Origin: Rhodanobacter glycinis
Lineage (GTDB): Bacteria > Pseudomonadota > Gammaproteobacteria > Xanthomonadales > Rhodanobacteraceae
Reading direction: 5' to 3'
DNA length: 64,000 nucleotides
Assembly: GCF_006438785.1 (NCBI RefSeq)
Contig: NZ_RCZB01000005.1
Location: 1-64,000 of the forward strand
Of this stretch, positions 52,088 to 60,906 are shown piece by piece. The notes under the pieces are model-generated. The model was given only the letters and a program-made list of their open reading frames with translations. It did no database searches and was not told the origin of the DNA. Every line of letters begins with the position of its first letter. The stretch's first letter is position 1. A program made the translations under genes and the position numbers.

Positions 52088-52720
52088 TCAGCCGTCGTGC
52101 GCTGCCGGTGCCAGCGGGAGATGCTCGGCTGTTTTCACCAGGTCGGCGAGAGAGCGGGCCTTCATCTTCCGCATGACCTTGCCACGGTGAGCCTTGACCG
52201 TGATCTCGCTGATGCCCAGGTCAGCGCCGATCTGCTTGTTCAGCCGGCCGGCGACGACCATGGCCAGCACCTGCCGTTCGCGCGGGGTGAGCGAACGGTA
52301 GGCCTCCAGCAGTGGTCGCAGGTTTTCTTCGCGATCCAGTGCGGCGCGACTGTGCACGAGTGCGCTTTCAATTGCCTGGAGCAGTACCTCGTCATCGAAC
52401 GGTTTGGTCAGAAATTCGACCGCACCCGCTTTCATGGCGCGAACCGTGATCGGCACATCGCCGAAGCCGGTGATGAAGATGATCGGCATGTGGGTCCGGT
52501 CGGCGGCGATGCGCTGTTGCAGGTCCAGGCCGTTGAGGCCCGGAAGGTTGACGTCGAGCACCAGGCAGCTCGGAACCATGGCGGCCGGGTGGTCGAGGAA
52601 CGCCTGTGCGGACGAGAACATTTCCGTCTGCCAGCCCGCGAAGCGGAGCAGCAACTCCAGCGACTCCCGCACCGACACGTCATCGTCGACCACGAACACG
52701 ATCGGTGTGGTTTGCGACAT
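52088..52720 (-). CDS. FixJ-type response regulator (receiver plus LuxR HTH)
   Basis: The 210-residue protein has a receiver domain (IVFVVDDDVSVRESLELLL; phospho-acceptor Asp in CLVLDVNLPG; Lys in FLTKPFDDEVLL) and a LuxR-type HTH (LTPRERQVLAMVVAGRLNKQIGADLGISEITVKAHRGKVMRKM). It should be phosphorylated by the neighbouring histidine kinase and activate transcription as a dimer. ATG 52720 (MSQTTPIVF) is chosen; an upstream in-frame ATG would add a non-conserved tail. It follows the stand-alone receiver by 79 bp on the same strand. Confidence 0.93.
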   Translation of the reverse strand: MSQTTPIVFVVDDDVSVRESLELLLRFAGWQTEMFSSAQAFLDHPAAMVPSCLVLDVNLPGLNGLDLQQRIAADRTHMPIIFITGFGDVPITVRAMKAGAVEFLTKPFDDEVLLQAIESALVHSRAALDREENLRPLLEAYRSLTPRERQVLAMVVAGRLNKQIGADLGISEITVKAHRGKVMRKMKARSLADLVKTAEHLPLAPAAHDG

Positions 52721-52799
52721 GGAGGCTGGCCTCGATTCGTGGGCTGATACGGCGGCTTGGCTCGACATGCTACGACATCCGGGTTGGGTGGGATTTCGG

Positions 52800-53171
52800 T
52801 CAGCGCCCCAGCAACGCGGCGTTCAATGCCTTCAGCAGCGCGGCCTCGCTGAATGGCTTGAACAGACACTCCACCGCGCCCAGTCTGATCAGCCGCGGGC
52901 GATCGGTGACATCGCCATGGGCCGTGATGAAAATGATCGGGATCGGTTGTCCGCGCTGCACCAGTTCCCGCTGGAGATCGGGGCCGGACATGCCCGGCAT
53001 GGCGATGTCGAGAATCAGGCATCGGGTCGAGTCGACGTCACCGGAGGCGAGGAACTCCTTGGCCGACGAGAACGCCTGCACCGCAAAGCCGAATTCTTTC
53101 AGCAAGTCGGGTAACGACTCGCGTACTGACTCGTCGTCATCGACTACCGACACGAGCAAAGGCATGGCCAT
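52800..53171 (-). CDS. Single-domain response regulator (receiver only)
   Basis: The 123-residue protein is a bare receiver: VSVVDDDESVRESLPDLL (acidic pocket), CLILDIAMPGMSG (phospho-Asp), FITAHGD (Thr/Ser position) and CLFKPFSEAALL (Lys). With no output domain it may be a phosphate sink or relay between the kinase and the FixJ-type regulator, as in FixL/FixJ-like and CheY-like systems. Its ATG overlaps the kinase stop (TGATG, 53169-53173), so the two are coupled. An upstream TTG is also in frame. Confidence 0.9.
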   Translation of the reverse strand: MAMPLLVSVVDDDESVRESLPDLLKEFGFAVQAFSSAKEFLASGDVDSTRCLILDIAMPGMSGPDLQRELVQRGQPIPIIFITAHGDVTDRPRLIRLGAVECLFKPFSEAALLKALNAALLGR

Positions 53172-56005
53172 CAAGAACTCTCCGTGATGCGGTTTGAATC
53201 GGCAAGCGTGCCGCTTTCGGCAGCTGCGATCTCTTCAGGAAGACACGGGATGGAAAACGAGAACGTGGCTCCCGGGCCATCGTTCGCTGCCGCCCACAAC
53301 CGGCCATCGTGACCTTCGATGATGGAGCGGCTGACGGACAGGCCGATGCCCATGCCATCGCTCTTGGTGGTGAAGAACGCATTGAAGAGCGCATCCGCGT
53401 CCTGGGGATCGAATCCCGCGCCGGTATCCAGCACGTCCAGGCGGACGTGATTGTTTTCATCGCGACCAGTCCTGATTGCCATGCGTCGCGGGCGGTCCCC
53501 GATGCCGCTCATCGCATCCGATGCATTCAGGATCAGGTTGAGGATCACCTGCTGCAGCTGCACGCGATCACCCATGACTGGCGGGAGGTCGTCGGCGAAT
53601 CCGGGATGTAGAGTCACGCCATTGCGCTGGAGTTCGCCCAGCAGCATCGCGACCACTTCCCGCGCGGCCTCGTTCAAGTCCACCGGTTCGGTCGCGACCT
53701 TCTTCTTGGCAAACAGCGCGCGCAATCGCTTGATCACATCCGATGCACGGTTGCCGTCGCGGATCGTGCGCCGTGCGGTCTCACGCGCGCCGTCGACGTT
53801 CGGCGGGTTGGCGGCCAGCATCCGCAGGCAGGTATTGGCGTTGGTGATGATGCCGGACAGCGGCTGGTTGACTTCATGCGCGATTGACGCGGTCAAGGTG
53901 CCCAGGCTGGCCACTCTGGCGACATGGGTGAGTTCCGAACGGACCTTGCCCAGCGCCTCTTCCGAGAGCCTGTGCTGGGTGACGTCCTGCACGGCGGAGA
54001 TGTATTCCAGCCCCCCTTCTTCATCGCGCGTCGCGTGGGCGACAAGGTGCAGAAATTTCACCCGCCCATCGGGCATCAGCAATCGGTGTTCGCTTTCGAA
54101 ATCTCTGGCGTCGCTGCGTTGCCGCCGCAGCATTTCGTCGTGTGCAGGGATATCTTCCGGGTGGATCCGGGTGTTGATCAGATCGTGTGTCAGCGTCACA
54201 GGGGAATCGAACTCATAGATCCGGTACAGCTCTTCCGACCAGAGGATCTCGTCGGTATTCACCCGCCAGGCGACCGTGCCGGTCAAGGTCAGGCGTTGGG
54301 TCCTGGCCAGGAAGGCCTCACTCTGTGTCAACGCGGCCTCATTGCGCGCGCGTTCAATCGCGATGCTGGCCAGATGGGTGAATTGCGCGATCAGATTGTG
54401 ATGGGCCGGCTCGGGTATCTTCGGCTCGCGCAGCAGGAGCGAAAAGATGCCCATCATGTTGCCGCGGCCCGATCTGATCGGTGTCGACCAGCAGGCACGG
54501 ACGCCGTGCGAGAGGGCGGCCGCGCGCCATGCATCCCAGCGGGCCTCGGCGATCAGGTCGGTCGAGATCACCGGCTCGCCGCTTGTTGCCGACAAGGCGA
54601 TGGGACTGGCTTCCGGCTCCAGTGGTTGTCCGTTCGTGTCTTCCAGGAGGTTGTCCGGAACGTCCGGGGCGGCGCCCAGCTGCAGGCGCAGCCGCAGCGA
54701 TACTTCTTCCAGTGAGCGCGTGTGCCGGGGATCGATCAGCACGATGGCGCACAGTGCGCCTTCCATGGAGGCCTGTACCAGTTCGCAGAGGGAGGTGAGT
54801 GCCTGTGCGAGCGGCGAGCCACCGGCGATCAGTCCCAGCAGGTACTTTTCGCCGGCGAGCAGCATTTCGGCTCGCTTGCGATCGTCGATGTCGGTGTTCT
54901 GTCCGTACCACTTCACCACGCGGCCGGCTTCGTCGAGCAGCGGCACGGCGCGGATCAGGAACCAGCGATACGTGCCGTCGAAGCGGCGCAGCCTGGCTTC
55001 GAAGCTGCCCGGCTGGCCGGCTTCCAGCAGCGCCTGCCAGTACGTTGCGAGTGGCGCGGCATCGTCGGGATGGATGCTTGACGTCCAGCCGATGCCCAGC
55101 GAATCCTCCAGGCTGATGCCGGTGAAATCGCACCAGCGCTGGTTGAGGAACTCCACGCCGCCGTCCGGCGCCGCACGCCATACGAAGCCCGGGACGGTAT
55201 CGATGATGGCGCGCAGGCGATCTTCGGAGGCAGCCAGTTCTGCCAGCGTGCTGGCCAGCAAAGCCTCGCTGCGCTTGCGGTCGTCGATATCCACGTCCAG
55301 CGTGCACCAGCGCGCAATGCGTCCTTCGGCATCCTTCATGGGTCGGCTGCGCACGTGGAACCAGCGGTAGACGCCATCGGCGCGGCGCGCGCGAAATTCC
55401 ATCTCGAAGAGCTCGCCGGTCCGGACGCATCGCTCCCACTCGGCGATTGCCGCGGGCAGTTCATCAGGGTGGATCAGGTCTGCCGATTTCCATTCTCGCT
55501 GCTGTTCCAGCGTTGCGCCGCGGAACTCTTGCGACTGGCGATTGGAATATTCGATGTCTCCCTCCGGCGTCATCAGCAGCACGGAGGCGGGAATCGCATC
55601 GGCAATCGCGGAAAAATCGCTGACCATGCCGTGGCTGTCGCGATCCGCCTGCCGGTGATCCTCGATGTCCACGAGCATGCCGCACCAGCCAAGGATGACG
55701 CCGGCTTCGTCGGTCAGTGCCCGGACTCGCAGCAAGAACCAGCGCCACGTGCCATCGCAACGGCGCACGCGCGCGACGATGTCCTGCGGTTGATGCGATG
55801 CCAGAATGGCCTGCCAGCGATCGAGCAGTTCGGCAAGGTCGTCGGGATGGATGGCGGCCATCCATCCCTGGCCGCCGGCTTGAGCGAGGCTTCCACCGGT
55901 GTAATCGCACCATGCCCGGTTGACGAAGTCGACACGCCCATCCGGAAGTGCGGTCCAGACCAGTCCGGGCAGCACATCGACGACGCGGCTGAGTTCATTC
56001 TCCAT
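53171..56005 (-). CDS. Cytoplasmic multi-PAS/GAF sensor histidine kinase
   Basis: The 944-residue kinase lacks a signal peptide and spans, so it senses intracellular cues. Domains in order: PAS1 (about 1-118), PAS2 (130-245), PAS3 (262-378), GAF (390-555), PAS4 (575-680), HisKA with phospho-His710 (SIAHEVNQPLSG), and HATPase_c with LNLILNASDAM (N box), DTGAGFDP (G1) and GMGIGLSVS (G2). The HEVNQPL H-box is typical of the FixL/TodS-like group. WRWFL and YRWFL motifs recur in PAS1 to PAS3, showing internal duplication. ATG 56005 has GAGAGGA about 5 nt before it. Confidence 0.93.
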   Translation of the reverse strand: MENELSRVVDVLPGLVWTALPDGRVDFVNRAWCDYTGGSLAQAGGQGWMAAIHPDDLAELLDRWQAILASHQPQDIVARVRRCDGTWRWFLLRVRALTDEAGVILGWCGMLVDIEDHRQADRDSHGMVSDFSAIADAIPASVLLMTPEGDIEYSNRQSQEFRGATLEQQREWKSADLIHPDELPAAIAEWERCVRTGELFEMEFRARRADGVYRWFHVRSRPMKDAEGRIARWCTLDVDIDDRKRSEALLASTLAELAASEDRLRAIIDTVPGFVWRAAPDGGVEFLNQRWCDFTGISLEDSLGIGWTSSIHPDDAAPLATYWQALLEAGQPGSFEARLRRFDGTYRWFLIRAVPLLDEAGRVVKWYGQNTDIDDRKRAEMLLAGEKYLLGLIAGGSPLAQALTSLCELVQASMEGALCAIVLIDPRHTRSLEEVSLRLRLQLGAAPDVPDNLLEDTNGQPLEPEASPIALSATSGEPVISTDLIAEARWDAWRAAALSHGVRACWSTPIRSGRGNMMGIFSLLLREPKIPEPAHHNLIAQFTHLASIAIERARNEAALTQSEAFLARTQRLTLTGTVAWRVNTDEILWSEELYRIYEFDSPVTLTHDLINTRIHPEDIPAHDEMLRRQRSDARDFESEHRLLMPDGRVKFLHLVAHATRDEEGGLEYISAVQDVTQHRLSEEALGKVRSELTHVARVASLGTLTASIAHEVNQPLSGIITNANTCLRMLAANPPNVDGARETARRTIRDGNRASDVIKRLRALFAKKKVATEPVDLNEAAREVVAMLLGELQRNGVTLHPGFADDLPPVMGDRVQLQQVILNLILNASDAMSGIGDRPRRMAIRTGRDENNHVRLDVLDTGAGFDPQDADALFNAFFTTKSDGMGIGLSVSRSIIEGHDGRLWAAANDGPGATFSFSIPCLPEEIAAAESGTLADSNRITESS

Positions 56006-56070
56006 ACCGGTCCTCTCTCGGCAGTCGCCGTCAGACGAGAATGCGCTATTCATGCACGCCAGCCCATCAT

Positions 56071-56120
56071 ACTTTGGTGTCGGTTTGTGGGTGTGGACGG
56101 TCGACACCATCGTGCAATCG
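56071..56120 (-). repeat. Dispersed repeat, diverged copy
   Basis: Contains ACTTTGGTGTCGGT (56071-56084) and TCGACACCATCGTGCAATCG (56101-56120), matching the two ends of the exact repeat found at 56241 and 63779 but with a longer spacer. It lies between the kinase and the epoxide hydrolase. Confidence 0.6.
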
Positions 56121-56164
56121 GCGCGCGGCTCCTGCCCCTCAAGACAGGGGGAGGCTGGGAGAGG
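56121..56164. repeat. GC-rich extragenic hairpin repeat
   Basis: CCCCT and AGGGG flank CAAGAC, followed by GGAGGCTGGGAGAGGG. The composition resembles the repeat after the fumarase gene and the extragenic palindromes spread through xanthomonad genomes. No gene overlaps it. Confidence 0.5.
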
Positions 56165-56240
56165 GCGCCTTTGATTTCGCGACCATCTGCACCGATTTCC
56201 AACGTGGCTCGTGAACTCCTGAGTCGTCGCCTGATACCAA

Positions 56241-56266
56241 GGTATCGACCGACACCATCGTGCAAT
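56241..56266 (-). repeat. 26-bp dispersed repeat, copy upstream of the epoxide hydrolase
   Basis: The 26 bp are identical to 63779-63804. They contain the imperfect dyad GGTATCGACCGACACC followed by ATCGTGCAAT. It lies about 90 bp before the epoxide hydrolase start, where it could overlap a promoter. The minus strand encodes CTMVSVDT in one frame, so short ORFs called across it are likely spurious. Confidence 0.75.
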
Positions 56267-56356
56267 CGTCCGGCACCGATGCTTCTGGTGTGATCGCTCC
56301 TGCCCGCCGCGTGCCGCATCCGTCGGCACCACGGCGTTCCCATTCCCAGGAGATCG

Positions 56357-57706
56357 ATGATGTCTTCAGCTTCTCCCGCTTCCCAAAACCGCTCACTGGC
56401 GATCGCCGCCATCGCGATGGCTTGCGGCCTTTCCCTCTTCGCACTCACCAGCCGCGTCCAGGCGGCTCCTGCTGCAAGAGCAGATCAGGCAGTCGCCAAG
56501 GACGACACCAGCATTCGTCCGTTCCACATCCACGTGCCGCAGGCGGAACTGATGGATTTGCAAAAGCGCATCGCGGCCACACGCTGGCCGGACAAGGAAC
56601 CCGTTGCCGATACGTCGCAGGGCGTGAAGTTGGTGACCCTGCAGTCGCTGGTGAAGTACTGGGGCGACGGCTACGACTGGCGCAAGGTGGAAAAGACCTT
56701 GAACGCGCTGCCGGAGTTCGTCACCACCATCGACGGCGTGGACATCCAGTTCATCCACGTGCGTTCGCGCGAGCCGAACGCGATGCCGCTGATCCTCACC
56801 CACGGCTGGCCGGGTTCGCCGCTGGAATTCATCAAGACGATCGGGCCGCTGACAGATCCGGTCGCCTACGGCGGTCGCGCCGAAGATGCCTTCGACGTGG
56901 TGATCCCGGCCATTCCCGGCTATGGCTTCTCGGGCAAGCCGACCGAGCCGGGCTGGAATCCCGACCGCGTGGCGAAGGCCTGGGATGTGTTGATGAAGCG
57001 CCTGGGTTGCACCGAATACGTATCGCAGGGTGGCGACCACGGCTCGGTGATTTCCGATGCGCTGGCACGCTGGGCACCGAAGGGCCTGCTCGGCATCCAC
57101 CTCAACATGCCGGCCACGATTCCCGCGAACCTGGTGAAGGGCATCAACAGCGGTGATCCGGCGCCGTCCAGTCTGTCGGCTGACGAACGGCGCGCGTACA
57201 ACCAGCTGCGCACCTTCTTCGGCAGGAACGCCGCCTACGGCGCGATGATGGTGACCCGCCCGCAAACCATCGGCTACTCGCTCGCCGATTCCCCCGCCGG
57301 GCTGGCGGCGTGGACGTACGAGAAGATCGCCGAGTGGACCGACAGCGATGGCCACCCCGAGCGGGTGCTCAGCCGCGACCAGATCCTGGACGACCTCACC
57401 CTGTACTGGGTGACCAACACCGGCGCATCGTCCTCGCGCTTCTACTGGGAAAACAACAACAACAACTTCAGCGCCGCGGCGCAGAAGACCGCCACGATCA
57501 AGGTGCCGGTGGCGGTGACGGTGTTCCCCGGCGAGATCTATCGCGCACCGAAGAGCTGGACCGCGCAGGCGTATCCCAGCCTCTATTACTTCCATGAAGC
57601 CAGCAAGGGCGGCCACTTCGCCGCCTGGGAACAGCCGCAACTGTTCAGCGAAGAACTGCGTGAAGCTTTCCGCCCGCTGCGCCGTCGCGAGGGGGAGGCA
57701 CGATGA
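56357..57706 (+). CDS. Exported epoxide hydrolase (EHN domain, microsomal/juvenile-hormone type)
   Basis: The 449-residue enzyme has a signal peptide (LAIAAIAMACGLSLFALTSRVQA) and the EHN domain (IRPFHIHVPQAELMDLQKRI, RWPDKEPV). The hydrolase core has LTHGWPGSPLEF (oxyanion HGWP), SQGGDHGSVISD with the nucleophile Asp, and KGGHFAAWEQPQLFSEELR with the catalytic His. It opens epoxides to diols by a covalent ester. The upstream AGGAG allows ATG 56357 or 56360. The stop overlaps the next gene (ATGA, 57703-57706). It heads a plus-strand run that continues to 61872. Confidence 0.92.
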   Translation: MMSSASPASQNRSLAIAAIAMACGLSLFALTSRVQAAPAARADQAVAKDDTSIRPFHIHVPQAELMDLQKRIAATRWPDKEPVADTSQGVKLVTLQSLVKYWGDGYDWRKVEKTLNALPEFVTTIDGVDIQFIHVRSREPNAMPLILTHGWPGSPLEFIKTIGPLTDPVAYGGRAEDAFDVVIPAIPGYGFSGKPTEPGWNPDRVAKAWDVLMKRLGCTEYVSQGGDHGSVISDALARWAPKGLLGIHLNMPATIPANLVKGINSGDPAPSSLSADERRAYNQLRTFFGRNAAYGAMMVTRPQTIGYSLADSPAGLAAWTYEKIAEWTDSDGHPERVLSRDQILDDLTLYWVTNTGASSSRFYWENNNNNFSAAAQKTATIKVPVAVTVFPGEIYRAPKSWTAQAYPSLYYFHEASKGGHFAAWEQPQLFSEELREAFRPLRRREGEAR

Positions 57707-58302
57707 ACACGACCACGTTGAACACTTTGACGACGCGAGTGCCCGCGTCGAACGGCAAACGTTCCTCACTGCTTAAGCTGTACCTGATTCGCGGCCTGTT
57801 GGCCGTTGCGTGGGCCGCGATCTTCGCCAGTGCCCACGCCACTCTCGACGCGCTGGCGATCACCCTGCTGGTCATCTACCCGCTGATCGACGCGGTGTCC
57901 TCGCTGATCGATTACCGCGCCAATCCGTCCGGATCGGAGCGCCGGGTTACGGCGTTCAACGGGACGCTGAGCAGCCTCGCGGCCATCGCCATGGGCGTGG
58001 CGGGTGGCATCGGTGCGGCGGCAGCCCTCACCGTGTTCGGTGCCTGGGCCGTCGTCTCCGGAACGGCCCAGCTGACGGTCGGCGTGCGGCGGCGTGGCGC
58101 CGAGCTGGGCAAGCAGTGGCCGATGCTGATCGCGGGCGGGCTGTCCTTTCTCGTCGGCATCTCCTACGTCATCCGGGCCGCGGGCGAGCAGCCGTCGCTC
58201 GACGTGTTGTCCGTCTACGCCACCGGTGGCGGCGTGTTCTTCATCGTTCAGGCGGCTCTGCTGGCCCGGCGTGCCCGCCAGCAGCGGACTGCCATCGGTT
58301 GA
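57703..58302 (+). CDS. HdeD/DUF308-like multi-span membrane protein
   Basis: The 199-residue inner-membrane protein has about six hydrophobic segments (LYLIRGLLAVAWAAIFA, ALAITLLVIYPLIDAVSSLID, LAAIAMGVAGGIGAAAAL, and others) in the short-repeat pattern of DUF308/HdeD-like proteins. Function is unknown. Its ATG overlaps the epoxide hydrolase stop, so the pair is translated together. The N-terminal 25 residues are polar and rich in Thr. Confidence 0.82.
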   Translation: MNTTTLNTLTTRVPASNGKRSSLLKLYLIRGLLAVAWAAIFASAHATLDALAITLLVIYPLIDAVSSLIDYRANPSGSERRVTAFNGTLSSLAAIAMGVAGGIGAAAALTVFGAWAVVSGTAQLTVGVRRRGAELGKQWPMLIAGGLSFLVGISYVIRAAGEQPSLDVLSVYATGGGVFFIVQAALLARRARQQRTAIG

Positions 58303-58400
58303 TCGTCGAAAATAACGGTCGCCCGGTTCGCTGGATGGCCCTCATCGCCGGCTCGCACGAGCCAGAACCTCAGGCCATGCGCCTGTCACGGAGAGTTTCC

Positions 58401-59459
58401 ATGAAAACGAACCTGTTGAAAGGAAAAACCGAATCGTCCCCCCTCCGCTTGCTGTGTGCGTCGCTCCTTGCGGTTGCCATGTTGCCGATGGGTTCCTTCG
58501 GCATGGCTGCCGCGCAAGCCATCAAGCCGGTGCCCGCGCAGGCATCGGCAACCGCGCGCGGCGCGCTCAGTCCACTCAAGCACATCCGTGCCGGCGTGCT
58601 GGACGTGGCCTACGCAGAGCTTGGGCCGGCCGCCGGCCCGGTCGTGATCCTGTTGCACGGCTGGCCTTACGACATCCACAGCTACGACGACGTCGCGCCG
58701 GCGCTGGCGGCGAAAGGCTATCGAGTGCTCGTGCCGTATGCGCGCGGCTATGGCGATACGCGTTTCCTCTCCGCCAAGACCATGCGCAACGCCGAACCCG
58801 CCGCGCTGGCCCAGGACATCATCGACTTCATGGACGCGCTGAAGATCCAGCGCGCAGAGCTTGCCGGCTACGACTGGGGCGCACGCTCGGCCGACATCGT
58901 CGCGGCGCTGTGGCCGGAGCGCGTCAAGGCGCTGGTGTCCGTCAGCGGCTACCTGATCGGCAGCCAGGAATCCGGCAAAAACCCGTTGCCACCGAAGGCC
59001 GAGCTGCAGTGGTGGTACCAGTATTACTTCGCCACCGACCGCGGCCGTGACGGCTACGACAAGTATCGCCATGACTTCGCCAAACTGATCTGGCAGCTGG
59101 CCTCGCCGAAGTGGAACTTCGATGACGCCACCTTCGAGCGCAGCGCGGCCGCGCTGGACAATCCGGACCAGGTCGCCCTGGTGATCCACAACTATCGCTG
59201 GCGGCTGGGCCTGGCCAAGGGCGAGGCGAAGTACGCGGCGCTGGAGAAGAAGCTGGCCACGTTCCCCGCAATCGGCGTGCCGACTATCACCATGGAGGGC
59301 GACGCCAACGGCGCGCCTCATCCGCCGGCCGAAGCGTATGCCAAGCGCTTCACCGGCAAGTACGAATACCGGCTGATCAAGGGCGGTATCGGCCACAACC
59401 TGCCGCAGGAAGACCCGCAGGCTTTCATCCAAGCGGTGATCGACGCCGATCACTTGTGA
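58401..59459 (+). CDS. Exported alpha/beta hydrolase with Asp nucleophile
   Basis: The 352-residue protein has a signal peptide (LLCASLLAVAMLPMGSFGMAAAQA). The core shows ILLHGWPYDIHSYDDVAPAL (HGWP), the elbow LAGYDWGARSADIVA with Asp as nucleophile, an acid in TMEGDANGAPHPP, and a His in IKGGIGHNLPQEDPQAF. Unlike the 50004 protein, the full triad is present. It belongs to the soluble-epoxide-hydrolase/haloalkane-dehalogenase branch, and its substrate is unknown. GGAGAG lies about 6 nt before the ATG. It follows the DUF308 gene by 98 bp. Confidence 0.9.
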   Translation: MKTNLLKGKTESSPLRLLCASLLAVAMLPMGSFGMAAAQAIKPVPAQASATARGALSPLKHIRAGVLDVAYAELGPAAGPVVILLHGWPYDIHSYDDVAPALAAKGYRVLVPYARGYGDTRFLSAKTMRNAEPAALAQDIIDFMDALKIQRAELAGYDWGARSADIVAALWPERVKALVSVSGYLIGSQESGKNPLPPKAELQWWYQYYFATDRGRDGYDKYRHDFAKLIWQLASPKWNFDDATFERSAAALDNPDQVALVIHNYRWRLGLAKGEAKYAALEKKLATFPAIGVPTITMEGDANGAPHPPAEAYAKRFTGKYEYRLIKGGIGHNLPQEDPQAFIQAVIDADHL

Positions 59460-59484
59460 CCGTCGACGTTGAAGGAGTGCTCCG

Positions 59485-59994
59485 ATGAAACTGACGCATC
59501 TTGCCGTTTTCGCTGCGGTCACCTCGTGCGCGCTGGCGTCGGCGTTCGTCGCCCACGCCAGCGACACGGAAAGCAAGGTTGCCTCACCGATCTACGGCGT
59601 CACCATCCCCGACGGCTACCGGCAATGGCAGCTGATCGCACCGGCGCAGGAGGCGGCACCGCTGAACGAGCTTCGCGCGGTACTCGGCAATGCCATCGCG
59701 GTCAGGGCGTATCGCGATGGCACGCTGCCGTTCCCGGATGGCACCGTGCTGGCCAAGCTCGCCTGGAAGCACGTGTCGTCGCCGGAGTTCGAGCCGGCAA
59801 CCATTCCCGGCGCGGCCACCACGGTGCAGTTCATGGTCAAGGATTCGAATAAGTACGCGGCCACGGGTGGCTGGGGTTTCGGCCGGTTCGTCGACGGCAA
59901 GCCGGCCGACGAAGCGCAGCACCGCACCTGCTTTGCCTGCCACCAGGCGCGCGTGAAAAACCGCGATTTCGTATTCACGCGATGGGCGCCTTGA
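59485..59994 (+). CDS. Cytochrome P460-family protein
   Basis: The 169-residue protein has a signal peptide (MKLTHLAVFAAVTSCALASAFVAHA) and one c-type heme site near the C-terminus (CFACHQARVKNRDFVFTRW), as in cytochrome P460. Known P460 enzymes oxidise hydroxylamine or handle nitrogen oxides with a heme cross-linked to a lysine; whether the cross-link exists here cannot be told. It lies 25 bp after a hydrolase, without nitrification genes around, so another substrate or an electron-transfer role is possible. The GAAGGAG site is about 9 nt before the ATG. Confidence 0.9.
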   Translation: MKLTHLAVFAAVTSCALASAFVAHASDTESKVASPIYGVTIPDGYRQWQLIAPAQEAAPLNELRAVLGNAIAVRAYRDGTLPFPDGTVLAKLAWKHVSSPEFEPATIPGAATTVQFMVKDSNKYAATGGWGFGRFVDGKPADEAQHRTCFACHQARVKNRDFVFTRWAP

Positions 59995-60045
59995 ACGTTC
60001 CCGTTTCGCCTGCCGTCACTCGCAAATACATCAAGAGGTAGTGTC

Positions 60046-60876
60046 ATGTCACAACGATGGCTCATCACCGGCAGCTCGCGCGGCATCGGCCGCGACCTGG
60101 CCGATGCCGTGCTCGACGCCGGCCACCGCCTGGTCGCGACCGCCCGCGACCCGGCGAAACTTGCCGACCTTGCACAGCGCTACGGCGACGCAGTGCGCGT
60201 GGTTGCACTGGACGTCACCGATCCGGTGGCAGCCGCGCAAGCCGTAGCCACAGCGGTGCAGGCGTTCGGCGGGCTCGACGTGCTGGTCAACAACGCCGGC
60301 TACGGCGATGTCGATTCGGTCGAGGACGCCACGCTGGAGGATTTCCGCCGCCAGATCGACACCAACCTGTTCGGCACCATCATCATGACCAAGGCCGCGA
60401 TTCCGGTGATGCGCGAGCAGCGCAACGGCCACATCATCCAGTTCTCGTCGGTGGGCGGACGCATCGGTGCGCCGGGCCGCGCGCCGTACTCGGCGGCGAA
60501 GTGGGCGATCGAGGGTTTCTCCGAATCGCTGGCCAGGGAAATGGCCTTGATCGGCGTGCACGTCAGCGTGATCGAGCCCGGCGGCTTCCGCACGGACTTC
60601 GCCGGTTCGTCCACCACGCTCAACGAAGGCCGGCCCGAATACGACGCTGTCGTCGGTGCCACCGCGCGGGCGCAGCGCGTCTACAACGGCCAGCAGCCCG
60701 GCGATCCGAAGCGCGCCGGGCAGGCCATCGTCAAGCTGGCATCGCTGGAGTCGCCGCCGTTCCGTCTGCCGCTGGGTAGCGATGCGCTGAAGATCATCGA
60801 GCAGGCCGACCTCGCCAAGCTGGAAGAACTCGAATGCTGGCGTGAACTGAGCGCCTCCACCGATTTCCCCCGATAA
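60046..60876 (+). CDS. Short-chain dehydrogenase/reductase
   Basis: The 276-residue SDR has the cofactor motif WLITGSSRGIGRDLADAVL, LVNNAGYGDVDSVED, the catalytic Ser in IIQFSSVGGRIGAPG and YxxxK in APYSAAKWAIEGF. Its basic residue after the motif (ATARDPAK) favours NADP(H). The PGGFRTDFAG segment is typical of a common group of uncharacterised SDRs. AGAGG lies before the ATG. It stands 52 bp after the P460 gene and 30 bp before the quinone oxidoreductase, probably in the same transcript. Confidence 0.92.
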   Translation: MSQRWLITGSSRGIGRDLADAVLDAGHRLVATARDPAKLADLAQRYGDAVRVVALDVTDPVAAAQAVATAVQAFGGLDVLVNNAGYGDVDSVEDATLEDFRRQIDTNLFGTIIMTKAAIPVMREQRNGHIIQFSSVGGRIGAPGRAPYSAAKWAIEGFSESLAREMALIGVHVSVIEPGGFRTDFAGSSTTLNEGRPEYDAVVGATARAQRVYNGQQPGDPKRAGQAIVKLASLESPPFRLPLGSDALKIIEQADLAKLEELECWRELSASTDFPR

Positions 60877-60906
60877 GAAGTTCCCCCGATAAATCAGGAG
60901 CAACCA

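Noticed and set aside
56050..56448. Minus-strand ORFs across the kinase-hydrolase gap
   Set aside because: They consist of repeat sequence and overlap the likely promoter; no conserved protein features are present.
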